This document shows, one piece after another, positions 16,065 to 24,053 of a stretch of 47,668 bases of DNA. The notes under the pieces are model-generated. The model saw nothing but the letters and a program-made list of their open reading frames with translations, did not search any database and was not told the DNA's origin. A program made the translations under genes and the position numbers. The stretch covers positions 1 to 47,668 of the forward strand of contig CALZEQ010000026.1 of NCBI GenBank assembly GCA_945641355.1, written 5' to 3'. Positions within the stretch are counted from its first letter, which is position 1, and each line of letters starts with the position of its first letter. The DNA is from an uncultured Mediterranea sp. (GTDB taxonomy: Bacteria; Bacteroidota; Bacteroidia; Bacteroidales; Bacteroidaceae).

Positions 16065-18512
16065 ATGGCAAAAAAGAAGAGCAATACCAAGAAACAGACA
16101 GAAAAACGTATCTCCAATCTGATGAAGCCGGACAACATGAGCCTGCAAGAGTGGCAAGTCGCCCTCCGTAAGCAAATGGCCAGACAGGAGCAGTTTGTCA
16201 TCGAAGCGATTGATGACAAGTTGCTTCCGGGCGAATACAGCGTCCGCAACTTCAAGACCCGACAGACGTATAAGGTGGTTTACCGCGGTGCCGACAGCCC
16301 TTGGAACTATTGTTCGTGCCTGGACTTCAAGACCTCAAGACTCGGAACCTGCAAGCACCTGGAGGCTACCAAGGTGTGGCTGGAAGAAAACCGCAAATTC
16401 AAGGTACACAAAGAGGTGCCTCCCTACACCTCGGTCTACCTCTCCTATCGCGGTGAGCGAAAGGTCTGCATCCGCATCGGCAGCGAGCGGAAGGAGGAGT
16501 TTCAGGCATTGGCCAGCCGTTATTTCGATGACAAAGGGGTGCTTCTTGACACTGCATTCGCCACTTTTCCAAGATTCCTTCAACAGGCATCCTATATCAG
16601 CGACACCTTCCGTTGCTACAGTGATGCGCTCGACTTTGTGCTGGAGCAGCGCGAAAAGCTGTTCCGGCACCAGATAGCCTCGGCACTGGACGACAGCAAG
16701 CTGGATGCACTGCTGAGTGTTCCGCTGTATCCCTACCAGAAAGAAGGCGTGCGCTTTGCCGTGGAGAAGGGACGGGCACTGATAGCCGATGAGATGGGGC
16801 TTGGGAAGACCATACAGGCTATTGCCACAGCCGAAGTACTCCGACGCAACCATCTGGCTGAGAGCGTGCTGGTTGTATGCCCTACTTCGCTGAAATACCA
16901 GTGGAAGGGGGAGATTGAGCGGTTCACAGGTGCAGATGTACTCATTGTAGAGGGCAATGCCTTGAAACGCAAGCAAATGTACGACCAGACGACCTCCTAT
17001 AAGGTGGTGTCCTACAATGCCATGTCCAACGATGTGAAGCAGCTGGGCAGCCTCCACACGGATATGGTCATTCTGGACGAAGTACAGCGCCTGAAGAACT
17101 GGCAGACGCAGATTGCCATTGCCGCCCGCCGCATCGATGCGCGATACATGGTAGCCCTCTCGGGCACGCCGTTGGAGAACAAGCTGGAAGAGCTCTTCTC
17201 GGTGATGGAGTTGGTCGACCAGTTCTGTCTGGGTCCCTACTACCTATTCCGTCAGGAGTCTATCCTGACCAATGAGACGGGCAAGGTGGTGGGCTATCAG
17301 AACCTGCACACCATAGGCGAGAGGGCACGCCAACGGCTGATCCGACGCAGGAAGTGCGATGTACGTCTGCAGTTGCCCGAACGTCAGGACAAGAACCTGC
17401 TTGTACCCGTCACACAGCAACAGATGGACATCCACGAGGAGAATAAAGAAATTGTCGCACGATTGATTTACAAGTGGAACGCACACCACTTCCTGTCCGA
17501 GACCGACCGCCGCCGGCTGCTACTCTGCCTGAACATGATGCGGATGGTAAGCGACAGTACGTATGTCCTTGACCAGAAGACACGTTACGATGTGAAGATT
17601 GATGAAGCGATGAACATCATTGACGACCTGATGCAGGCACCAGACGGTAAGGTAGTGGTGTTCAGCCAATGGGAACGGATGGCCCGACTGCTGGCCAAGG
17701 AGCTGGAGAAACGGAATGTAGCTTTTGAATATCTGCATGGAGGAGTACCCTCGGAAAAACGAGGCATGATGGTGCATCGCTTCCAGACCGACAGCGATTG
17801 CCGGGTATTCCTCTCTACCGACGCGGGCAGCACGGGACTGAACCTGCAGGCTGCCTCACTCATCATCAACCTCGACCTTCCATGGAATCCGGCCGTGCTC
17901 GAACAGCGCATCGGACGCATTTACCGTCTGGGACAGCAACACAACGTACAGGTCATCAACATCGTCTCCAAGGGTACCATCGAAGAGCAGATGATAGGCA
18001 AGCTGCGCTTCAAGCAGGACATGTTCAACGGAGTGCTTGACAATGGCGAAGACTCCATCTTCGTAGGCGATGACAAGTTCAAGCAGATTGTGGATGTCGT
18101 CGGAGCATACTGCGAACAGGAAGAGAAAGAGGCACCGACAGTGAATCCCAACGAATTGGAACAGGAGGTACCGCAACCCGAACTTCCCTTCCAGGAAGAT
18201 GCAGCCGAAGCATCGGTTGCCGAGGAACCGACTGCCGTGAATACACCCGAAGAGAGAACGACTGAGAACAAAACGGACACAGCCGATACAGCCGCTCCCT
18301 CTTCACCGCAGCAGCTGGTGGCACAAGGCATCTCGTTCTTCAGCAAGCTGGCACAGACACTCCAGTCACCGGAAGCCACCCGCCAGCTGGTTGACACCAT
18401 CGTCCGCACGGATGAAACGACGGGAGAGACCTGCATCCACATCCCTGTAGCCGACAAGAAGAGCGTCGAACAGGTCTTCACGCTCTTTGCCAAAATGCTT
18501 GGCGGGCAGTAG
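16065..18512 (+). CDS. SWIM zinc-finger SNF2-family DEAD/H helicase
   Basis: An 815-residue Swi2/Snf2 ATPase. The N-terminus has a SWIM zinc finger C83-x-C85-x10-C96-x-H98. The ATPase core has ADEMGLGKTIQ (241-251, Walker A), LDEVQ (337-341, Walker B), SGTPLENKLEEL, FSQWERM, STDAGSTGLNLQAAS and QRIGRIYRLGQ (motif VI). After about residue 690 comes an acidic, Glu/Pro/Ala/Thr-rich linker and a C-terminal helical end. Such proteins remodel DNA-bound complexes, like RapA/HepA; the exact role is unknown. An in-frame ATG at 16122 is a possible later start. It stands alone between a tandem repeat array and argF'. Confidence 0.88.
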   Translation: MAKKKSNTKKQTEKRISNLMKPDNMSLQEWQVALRKQMARQEQFVIEAIDDKLLPGEYSVRNFKTRQTYKVVYRGADSPWNYCSCLDFKTSRLGTCKHLEATKVWLEENRKFKVHKEVPPYTSVYLSYRGERKVCIRIGSERKEEFQALASRYFDDKGVLLDTAFATFPRFLQQASYISDTFRCYSDALDFVLEQREKLFRHQIASALDDSKLDALLSVPLYPYQKEGVRFAVEKGRALIADEMGLGKTIQAIATAEVLRRNHLAESVLVVCPTSLKYQWKGEIERFTGADVLIVEGNALKRKQMYDQTTSYKVVSYNAMSNDVKQLGSLHTDMVILDEVQRLKNWQTQIAIAARRIDARYMVALSGTPLENKLEELFSVMELVDQFCLGPYYLFRQESILTNETGKVVGYQNLHTIGERARQRLIRRRKCDVRLQLPERQDKNLLVPVTQQQMDIHEENKEIVARLIYKWNAHHFLSETDRRRLLLCLNMMRMVSDSTYVLDQKTRYDVKIDEAMNIIDDLMQAPDGKVVVFSQWERMARLLAKELEKRNVAFEYLHGGVPSEKRGMMVHRFQTDSDCRVFLSTDAGSTGLNLQAASLIINLDLPWNPAVLEQRIGRIYRLGQQHNVQVINIVSKGTIEEQMIGKLRFKQDMFNGVLDNGEDSIFVGDDKFKQIVDVVGAYCEQEEKEAPTVNPNELEQEVPQPELPFQEDAAEASVAEEPTAVNTPEERTTENKTDTADTAAPSSPQQLVAQGISFFSKLAQTLQSPEATRQLVDTIVRTDETTGETCIHIPVADKKSVEQVFTLFAKMLGGQ

Positions 18513-18539
18513 AGAATCATTTTTCTTGCCGGAAACGGA

Positions 18540-18559
18540 CTATAAATCGGGATTTATAG
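18540..18559. promoter_or_regulatory. Perfect palindrome before argF', candidate operator
   Basis: CTATAAATC-GG-GATTTATAG is a 9-bp perfect inverted repeat with a 2-bp centre. It ends one base before the -7 element at 18561 and so fills the spacer to the -33 region. That position suits a regulator of arginine synthesis, but the motif is not the classical ARG box, so the protein is unknown. Confidence 0.55.
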
Positions 18560-18560
18560 C

Positions 18561-18568
18561 TAATTTTG
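18561..18568 (+). promoter_or_regulatory. -7 promoter element of argF'
   Basis: TAATTTTG matches TAnnTTTG fully, 33 bp before the ATG at 18602. No TTTG lies 19-21 bp upstream, which would fit a promoter needing an activator. Confidence 0.6.
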
Positions 18569-18601
18569 TCTTCGTATGAACAGTTATTAAAGAGAAAGAT
18601 T

Positions 18602-19570
18602 ATGAAAACTTACACCAATGTGTTCGACCTGGGCGACCTGAAGCAGGCTCTTGCCGAGGCCTTTGAGATAAAAAGAGAGCGATACAAATATGAAGCGCTG
18701 GGACGCCACAGGACGTGCCTGCTCATCTTCTTCAACAACAGCCTGCGTACCCGCCTCAGCACACAGAAGGCAGCCCGCAACCTGGGTATGGACGTCATCG
18801 TGCTGGACGTAAACCAAGGAGCATGGAAACTGGAGACAGAGCGAGGCGTGGTGATGGACGGCGACAAGAGCGAGCACCTGCTGGAGGCCATCCCCGTGAT
18901 GGCCAGCTACTGCGACCTGATAGGGGTGCGCAGCTTCGCCCGCTTCGAGAGCCGCGAAGACGACTATACGGAGAAGATTCTAAACCAGTTCATCCAATAC
19001 TCAGGCAAGCCGGTATTCTCCATGGAAGCGGCCACGGGGCATCCGCTACAGGCATTTGCCGACCTCATCACCATAGAGGAGTACAAGCGGACGCAGCGGC
19101 CCAAAGTGGTGCTGACATGGGCTCCACACCCCAAGGCATTGCCGCAGGCGGTGCCAAACTCGTTTGCCGACTTCATGAACGAGGCGGAGGTGGACTTCGT
19201 CATCACCCATCCCGAAGGGTATGAGCTGGACCCGAAATTCGTGCGCGGCGCACGGGTGGAGTACGACCAGCGGAAGGCCTTTGAAGGAGCAGACTTCATC
19301 TATGCCAAGAACTGGGCCTGCCCGGGTGTGACGCGACCCGAGGACTACGGCAAGGTGCTGTGCCGGGACAGAAGCTGGACGGTGGACAGCGAACACATGT
19401 CATGGACAAACAACGCCTGCTTCATGCACTGCCTGCCCGTACGGCGCAACATGATAGTGACGGACGATGTGATAGAGGCCCCCACCTCGCTGGTGATACC
19501 CGAAGCGGCCAACCGCGAAATATCGGCCACGGTGGTGCTGAAGCGGATGCTGCAGGCACTGCAGGACTAA
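18602..19570 (+). CDS. argF': N-succinylornithine carbamoyltransferase (ArgF' type)
   Basis: Transfers carbamoyl from carbamoyl phosphate to an N-acylated ornithine, the Bacteroides variant of the arginine pathway. 322 residues. It has the carbamoyl phosphate loop FFNNSLRTRLS (43-53), the MDGDK loop at 85-89, FARFESRE, the HPLQAFADLITIEEY block and HCLPVRRN. As I recall the B. fragilis enzyme, position 90 is Pro (succinylornithine) and the equivalent in Xanthomonas is Glu (acetylornithine); here it is Ser (DGDKSEHL). Ser is compatible with succinylornithine use. An upstream in-frame extension to 18566 overlaps the promoter, so the ATG at 18602 is used. The 3' end overlaps the rhodanese gene by 4 bp, convergent. 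Confidence 0.9.
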   Translation: MKTYTNVFDLGDLKQALAEAFEIKRERYKYEALGRHRTCLLIFFNNSLRTRLSTQKAARNLGMDVIVLDVNQGAWKLETERGVVMDGDKSEHLLEAIPVMASYCDLIGVRSFARFESREDDYTEKILNQFIQYSGKPVFSMEAATGHPLQAFADLITIEEYKRTQRPKVVLTWAPHPKALPQAVPNSFADFMNEAEVDFVITHPEGYELDPKFVRGARVEYDQRKAFEGADFIYAKNWACPGVTRPEDYGKVLCRDRSWTVDSEHMSWTNNACFMHCLPVRRNMIVTDDVIEAPTSLVIPEAANREISATVVLKRMLQALQD

Positions 19571-19959
19571 CGCACCACCTCGCCACCGGATGCACGCCAG
19601 GCGGCGAACCCCTCGCGAAGCTCGTACACCCGGTAACCCTGACGGGCCAGCAGCTGCGCAGCCCGCTTGCTGCGCTTCCCGCTGCGGCAATAGAGGGCTA
19701 CCGGGTGTGCTGTCTGTAAGGTGGACTGGGCTACGCGCAGGAAGGAGGCTTCGTCCAGCACATTGATGTTCAGACTGCCGGGGATGTGCCCCTCGGAATA
19801 CTCGGCCACGGTACGCACATCCACCCGCTGCACATCGGGACGGGCCAGCAGGGCGGCAAATTCGTCCACCGCCAGTGAGGTGTATGCCTCACGCTGCTGC
19901 TTCGGCTGGCACGAGAAGAGGGAAGCCAGCAGGAACGAGAAAATCATTGTCAGTTTCAT
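19567..19959 (-). CDS. Rhodanese-like domain lipoprotein
   Basis: 130 residues. A short signal peptide with lipobox LFSC (C17) is followed by one rhodanese domain: DVRTVAEYSEGHIPGSLNINV (47-67), the active-site loop CRSGKRS with Cys91, and GYRVYELREGFAAW. The domain has all features of a sulfurtransferase, acting in the periplasm or at a membrane. Substrate unknown. Single gene, converging on argF' with a 4-bp overlap of stop codons; no clear promoter seen upstream. Confidence 0.88.
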   Translation of the reverse strand: MKLTMIFSFLLASLFSCQPKQQREAYTSLAVDEFAALLARPDVQRVDVRTVAEYSEGHIPGSLNINVLDEASFLRVAQSTLQTAHPVALYCRSGKRSKRAAQLLARQGYRVYELREGFAAWRASGGEVVR

Positions 19960-20002
19960 CTGTCACACACAAAAAAAAGGTTATCTATTTGTTTTCAATC
20001 CA

Positions 20003-20072
20003 TTTGGGCGGAAAATGTTAGCTACGCTCAAAACAACTTTTATTGTTACATGAAGGTATAGTCCGCCCCTAC
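20003..20072. repeat. Interrupted copy of the GTAGGGGCGG palindrome
   Basis: TTTGGGCGGAAAATGTT (20003-20019) and GTCCGCCCCTAC (20061-20072) match the two sides of the palindrome family, but about 40 bp separate them, including a small AACAA/TTGTT hairpin. The right half contains the stop codon of the NigD-like gene (TAG, minus strand, 20069-20071). Confidence 0.6.
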
Positions 20073-20809
20073 TCGTAACTTGTAGCTCGTAGCTCGTAGC
20101 CCGTAACTTGGAACTCGTACTGCCGCTCCTCGCCCGAATAGAGGGTGAGCGTGAAGTGTACGTGCAGCCGGCTGACCGCCGCATCCTGCAGATAGGGCCA
20201 CAAGGGCACGGAGAGGTAGACACGCTTGGCGTAGTCCTGACGCTGGGCATCGTCTACCTGATGATGGAGCGTAAGGCGGACGCGGAGGACACCGTCATCG
20301 TCGATGGCGGGTTCCTGCTGCTCGACATACCCGAAGCGATGACGGCCCTGCTGCTCGCGGACGGTGAGCAGCAGGTTGAGGTAACCGCACCCCATCCAGA
20401 GGCTCACCACGTCCACCGGATGGCGGCTGATACCCTGGGGGTAATCGGAGAGGGGCTGCGGCAGAGGGGCCACCACCTGTGCCAGGGCATAGAGCGTGAC
20501 GGCACTGTCACCGGCGGACAGCGCGTCTACCTGATAGTTGGTGAGGATGCGCAGCAGGGAGTCGGGCGCGATGTGGGTATCGGTGCGGTCCTGCGCAACG
20601 GGATAGCTGCGGCCACGGTCGGTGACAACACGCTGCAGCGTGCCGTCCGTGCCCGAATAGGCTGTCAGTAGCTCTTGCCGGACGGAGGGATAGTGATAGC
20701 CGTCGCCGCTGCAGGCGGCAAGCAGCAGCCCTATCCACAGCAGCAGCCCTACCAAACGGCAGAGGGGACGGCGACACACGGAGGAACAGACGGACGGACG
20801 CTTCATCAT
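20069..20809 (-). CDS. NigD-like lipoprotein
   Basis: 246 residues. A Cys/Arg-rich N-terminus leads into a hydrophobic signal (LVGLLLWIGLLLAAC, lipobox Cys33). The mature part has a beta-rich OB-like N-terminal half (LQRVVTDRGRSYPVAQD, PDSLLRILTNYQVDA) and a C-terminal half with DVVSLWMGCGYLNLLLTV and RVYLSVPLWPYL. This fits the Bacteroidales NigD-like family, whose function is not firmly known. The start overlaps the stop of the acyltransferase (ATGATGA). The last dozen residues (TGYELRATSYE) are encoded by a short-period repeat, and the stop lies in the GTAGGGGCGG repeat, so the C-terminus was remade by repeat DNA. Last gene of the long leftward block. Confidence 0.65.
   Translation of the reverse strand: MMKRPSVCSSVCRRPLCRLVGLLLWIGLLLAACSGDGYHYPSVRQELLTAYSGTDGTLQRVVTDRGRSYPVAQDRTDTHIAPDSLLRILTNYQVDALSAGDSAVTLYALAQVVAPLPQPLSDYPQGISRHPVDVVSLWMGCGYLNLLLTVREQQGRHRFGYVEQQEPAIDDDGVLRVRLTLHHQVDDAQRQDYAKRVYLSVPLWPYLQDAAVSRLHVHFTLTLYSGEERQYEFQVTGYELRATSYE
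20072..20118. repeat. GTAACTTGTAGCTCGTAG short-period repeat, within the NigD-like 3' end
   Basis: Overlapping variants of CGTAACTTG, TAGCTCG and GAACTCG follow each other at 7-8 bp steps. Similar DNA in inverse orientation lies at 40200-40247 between ftsL and ftsI. Confidence 0.7.
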
Positions 20810-21966
20810 GGCTGCAAGGGGTTTTGACCGGAAGCCAGCGCATTGAACAGCGGATTGGCATACATCTGCAGCAGCTTCTGGCGCAGGAAGGTTTCGTCCT
20901 TGGCGGGCAGCTCGATGCGCTGCAGCTGACGGTCGATGTAGCGGCTGAACTGCTGCTGCTCCTCCGGGGTGTAACGGGAGGCAAAGCGCGGGGTGCCGGC
21001 GGTCAGGAGGTCGGCAGCCACGTAGTTGCCCGGATAGAGGCGGTAGCCGGCATGGATGCGGCGGTCTATCAGCGCAGCCACACGGGCAAAGAGCTCGGTA
21101 CGGGGCAGCGTGCGGGGCAGCAGGGCCAGCTGGTCGTTGATGCAGGAAGCCACCTGGAAGTGTACACGCCCCTTGTAGCCGAAGATGCCGGTCTGCATAT
21201 TCAGCAGGTCGTCGGCCGGACTCTTGCGGTAGTCGGGACAGTCGCGCTTCAGCTGGAACTCGCGTGCCTTCAGGTAGTCGCACGGGTCGTACTCGTAAGA
21301 GATGGCCGTAGGCACCACGTTCATCTCCATCAGGCGGTCCACCACATCGCCCTCGCCGGCCATGGCCATCATCTTGAGCACACTCTCCTGCGTGCGGTCG
21401 TCGGAGTCCTTGGCACGACCCTCACGCTGGGCTATCCAGATGGACTGCCCCCGCTGCACGATGGTGTGGTGCATGTAGCGCGACAGGCGGGCCGACGACT
21501 GCAGCATCTGGCGCATGGTGAGGGCACGCTGCACGATGAAGGACTTGTTGACCCTGACCAACTTCTTTATCCAGGGATGGATGAGCAGGTTGTCGCCGAT
21601 GGCAATTTCCACCGTATCCATGCCCTGCTCTACCAGCAGGACGGAGAGGAAGCCAGAATCGAGCACGATGTCGCGATGGTTGGACACGTAGGTGTAGGCT
21701 TTGCTGCGGTCGGTCAGGGCAGAGCAGTCAATGTCGGTACCGGCAGTGGCCTGGCACATGAGGTGCTTCAGCAGGCCGTAGCAGAAGGTCTTCTGGAACT
21801 CCGTCTTGGTGCGGCAGCTGCGCATCTGCTGCGACCATACTTCGAAAGGTACGTCGGGCAGGACAACCGCCACCGCGCGGCGGAAGTCGGGGTCGGCTAT
21901 CAGCTCTTCGAAGACCTGAGGCAGCTCTTCGTCGTAGTAAGGGCGGATTTCGTCAAATTCGTTCAT
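20806..21966 (-). CDS. Glycerol-phosphate acyltransferase-like protein (PlsB/PlsC superfamily)
   Basis: 386 residues with a PlsC-type core: AYTYVSNHRDIVLDSGFL carries the NHxxxxD motif (N-H-R-D-I-V-L-D region), then LLIHPWIKKLVRVNKSFIVQR and IWIAQREGRAKDSDD, the glycerol-phosphate binding block (EGR). It probably transfers an acyl chain to a lysophospholipid or glycerol phosphate at the inner membrane. No membrane segment is obvious. A GTG at 21972 is in frame, but the ATG at 21966 is preferred. It sits between ddl (6 bp away) and the NigD-like gene (overlap). Confidence 0.8.
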   Translation of the reverse strand: MNEFDEIRPYYDEELPQVFEELIADPDFRRAVAVVLPDVPFEVWSQQMRSCRTKTEFQKTFCYGLLKHLMCQATAGTDIDCSALTDRSKAYTYVSNHRDIVLDSGFLSVLLVEQGMDTVEIAIGDNLLIHPWIKKLVRVNKSFIVQRALTMRQMLQSSARLSRYMHHTIVQRGQSIWIAQREGRAKDSDDRTQESVLKMMAMAGEGDVVDRLMEMNVVPTAISYEYDPCDYLKAREFQLKRDCPDYRKSPADDLLNMQTGIFGYKGRVHFQVASCINDQLALLPRTLPRTELFARVAALIDRRIHAGYRLYPGNYVAADLLTAGTPRFASRYTPEEQQQFSRYIDRQLQRIELPAKDETFLRQKLLQMYANPLFNALASGQNPLQP

Positions 21967-21971
21967 AAGCA

Positions 21972-22958
21972 CTATCGGGGATTAAGTTGGTTATCAATGA
22001 TGTCCGTCAGCACCTGGCGCATGTCCAGTCCAGCAGCACGCACCTGCTGGGGGATGAAGCTGGTGGCCGTCATGCCCGGTGTGGTGTTGACCTCAAGCAG
22101 GTTGATGACCTCGCCGGCGGTGACGATGTAGTCTACACGGATGATGCCCTGCGCACCCAGTATGTCGTAGATGGCTAGCGTGAGCTGCTGCACACGGCGG
22201 GTCAGGCCGTCGGAGATGCGGGCAGGGGTGATTTCGTCGGACTCGCCCCGATACTTGGCCTCGTAGTCAAAATACTCGTTGTGCGACACCACCTCGGTGA
22301 CGGGGAACACCACCTGGCTGCGGCGCGTCTTGTAACAGCCGCAGGTCAGTTCCGTACCCTCCATGAAGGCCTCTATCACCACCTCCTGCGCCTCGCCGAA
22401 GGCCTTGGCGATGGCCGGCTGTATCTGGTCGGGGGTCTTCACCTTGGTGACACCGAAGCTGCTGCCTCCCAGACTGGGCTTGATGAAGCAGGGCAGACCG
22501 ATGCGCTGCACCACCTCGGCATCGGCAATGGTCTGGCCGGCACGCAGCAGCAGCGAGTCGGCAATGCGCACCCCGAAGGCCTTCAGGTACTGGTTGCAGG
22601 CAAACTTGTTGTAGGTAAGCGAGGCCGCCAGCACGCCGCAGCAGGAGTAGGGAATGCGGAGCATGTCCAGATAGCCCTGCAGACGGCCATCTTCGCCGGG
22701 TGTGCCGTGGATGGTGATGTAGGCAAAGTCGAAGGTCACCCTGGTGCCGTCGGGGTGTGTGAAGCTGAAGTCGTTGCGGTCGACAGGCCGTGTGGTGCCG
22801 TCGGGCAGCTGCACGTGCCAGTCGGTACCGTGCATCACTACGATGTAGTGGGTGTAACGCTCCCCGTCGATGAAGGAGCTGATGCCCTGCGCACTGCGCA
22901 GGGATACGTGGTATTCGGAGGTGTCGCCTCCGGCCACAATGGCAATGGTTGGTTTCAT
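21972..22958 (-). CDS. ddl: D-alanine--D-alanine ligase
   Basis: Makes D-Ala-D-Ala for the last UDP-MurNAc-pentapeptide step. 328 residues, ATP-grasp fold: IAIVAGGDTSEYHVSLRSA (N-terminal domain), HGTPGEDGRLQGYLDMLRIPYSC (about 75-97), CFIKPSLGGSSFGVTKV and a C-terminal RVDYIV...LLEVNTTPGMT with the metal-binding Glu and Asn. The ATG at 22958 overlaps the rluD stop (ATGA). The frame remains open to 22991, but those 11 extra residues fall inside rluD. In this genome ddl lies after ftsZ, apart from the mur genes. Confidence 0.95.
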   Translation of the reverse strand: MKPTIAIVAGGDTSEYHVSLRSAQGISSFIDGERYTHYIVVMHGTDWHVQLPDGTTRPVDRNDFSFTHPDGTRVTFDFAYITIHGTPGEDGRLQGYLDMLRIPYSCCGVLAASLTYNKFACNQYLKAFGVRIADSLLLRAGQTIADAEVVQRIGLPCFIKPSLGGSSFGVTKVKTPDQIQPAIAKAFGEAQEVVIEAFMEGTELTCGCYKTRRSQVVFPVTEVVSHNEYFDYEAKYRGESDEITPARISDGLTRRVQQLTLAIYDILGAQGIIRVDYIVTAGEVINLLEVNTTPGMTATSFIPQQVRAAGLDMRQVLTDIIDNQLNPR

Positions 22959-24034
22959 AGGGTTTCTCTGTTGCTGATGTAGCTGCGCCACTTCCCGATC
23001 AGGTGGGTCATGTCATCGGGCAGGGGGGAGGTGAAGTCCATCTCCTCGCCCGTCACGGGATGACGGAAGCCCAGCGTCATGGCATGAAGGGCCTGACGCG
23101 GACAAGTGTCGAAGCAATTGTTTACAAACTGTCTGTATTTGGCAAAATGGGTTCCTTTCAATATCTCGTGACCGCCGTAGCGCGCGTCGTTGAAGAGGAT
23201 ATGGCCGATGTGCTTCATGTGTACACGTATCTGGTGCGTGCGGCCGGTCTCCAGGATGCACTCTACCAGCGTGACGTAGCCCAGCCGCTCAAGCACGCGG
23301 TAGTGGGTGACGGCATGCTTGCCCTGGCCGTCGGGCAGGACGGTCATCTGCATACGGTCCTTGGGGTTGCGGCCGATGTCGCCCGTCACCGTACCTTCGT
23401 CCTGCTCCACATTGCCCCATACCAGGGCCCGGTAGCGGCGGCGGGTGGTCTTGTGGAAGAACTGGTTGCCCAGATGGGTCTTGGCATCGGGTGTCTTGGC
23501 AATGACCAGCAGTCCGCTGGTGTCCTTGTCGATGCGGTGTACCAGGCCTACGTGCGGATCGTTGGCATCGTACTGGGGCACATCCTTCATGTGCCAGGCA
23601 ATGGCATTGACCAGCGTACCCCGGTAGTTGCCATGGCCGGGATGCACCACCAGCCCTGCCGGCTTGTTCACCACCATCAGGTAGGGGTCTTCGTAGACGA
23701 TGTCCAAGGGGATGTCCTCGGGAATCACCTCGTGCTCGTAGCGCGGACGGTCCATCATCACCGTAATCACGTCCTGGGGCTTCACCTTGTAGCTGCTCTT
23801 CACGGGACGGCCATTGGCCATCACAAAGCCTGCCTCGGCCGCCTTCTGGATGCGGTTGCGCGAGGCATTGGTCAGGCGGTCGAACAGGTACTTGTCCACC
23901 CGCATCATCTCCTGCCCCTTGTCCACCACCACACGGAAGTGCTCGTACAGCTGCGCCACGTCGTCCACAGGCTCCACGTCGTCACGGTCGTCCAGCTCGA
24001 TGTCGTCGGTCCACTCTTCTGTCATATTCATCAT
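22955..24034 (-). CDS. RluD-type 23S rRNA pseudouridine synthase
   Basis: 359 residues. A short acidic N-terminus (TDDIELDDRDDVEPVDD) precedes an S4 RNA-binding domain (MRVDKYLFDRLTNASRNRIQKA) and a RluA-family catalytic domain with the signature HRIDKDTSGLLV (catalytic Asp). Such enzymes convert uridines in helix 69 of 23S rRNA to pseudouridine. The open frame continues upstream to 24175, but that part reads as a shadow of the PASTA gene, and the ATG at 24034 starts a natural protein. It is followed by ddl with an ATGA overlap and preceded by the PASTA gene at 19 bp. Confidence 0.88.
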   Translation of the reverse strand: MMNMTEEWTDDIELDDRDDVEPVDDVAQLYEHFRVVVDKGQEMMRVDKYLFDRLTNASRNRIQKAAEAGFVMANGRPVKSSYKVKPQDVITVMMDRPRYEHEVIPEDIPLDIVYEDPYLMVVNKPAGLVVHPGHGNYRGTLVNAIAWHMKDVPQYDANDPHVGLVHRIDKDTSGLLVIAKTPDAKTHLGNQFFHKTTRRRYRALVWGNVEQDEGTVTGDIGRNPKDRMQMTVLPDGQGKHAVTHYRVLERLGYVTLVECILETGRTHQIRVHMKHIGHILFNDARYGGHEILKGTHFAKYRQFVNNCFDTCPRQALHAMTLGFRHPVTGEEMDFTSPLPDDMTHLIGKWRSYISNRETL

Positions 24035-24053
24035 ACTATATCGCGTTGTCTGT

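Noticed and set aside
20003..20072. Insertion sequence remnant between the two palindrome halves
   Set aside because: Only about 40 bp separates the halves, with no transposase trace or target duplication visible.
20810..21283. N-terminal extension of the NigD-like frame (upstream of 20809)
   Set aside because: This part overlaps the acyltransferase in another frame and has Arg/Pro/Ala shadow composition. The ATG at 20809 is followed directly by a proper lipoprotein signal.
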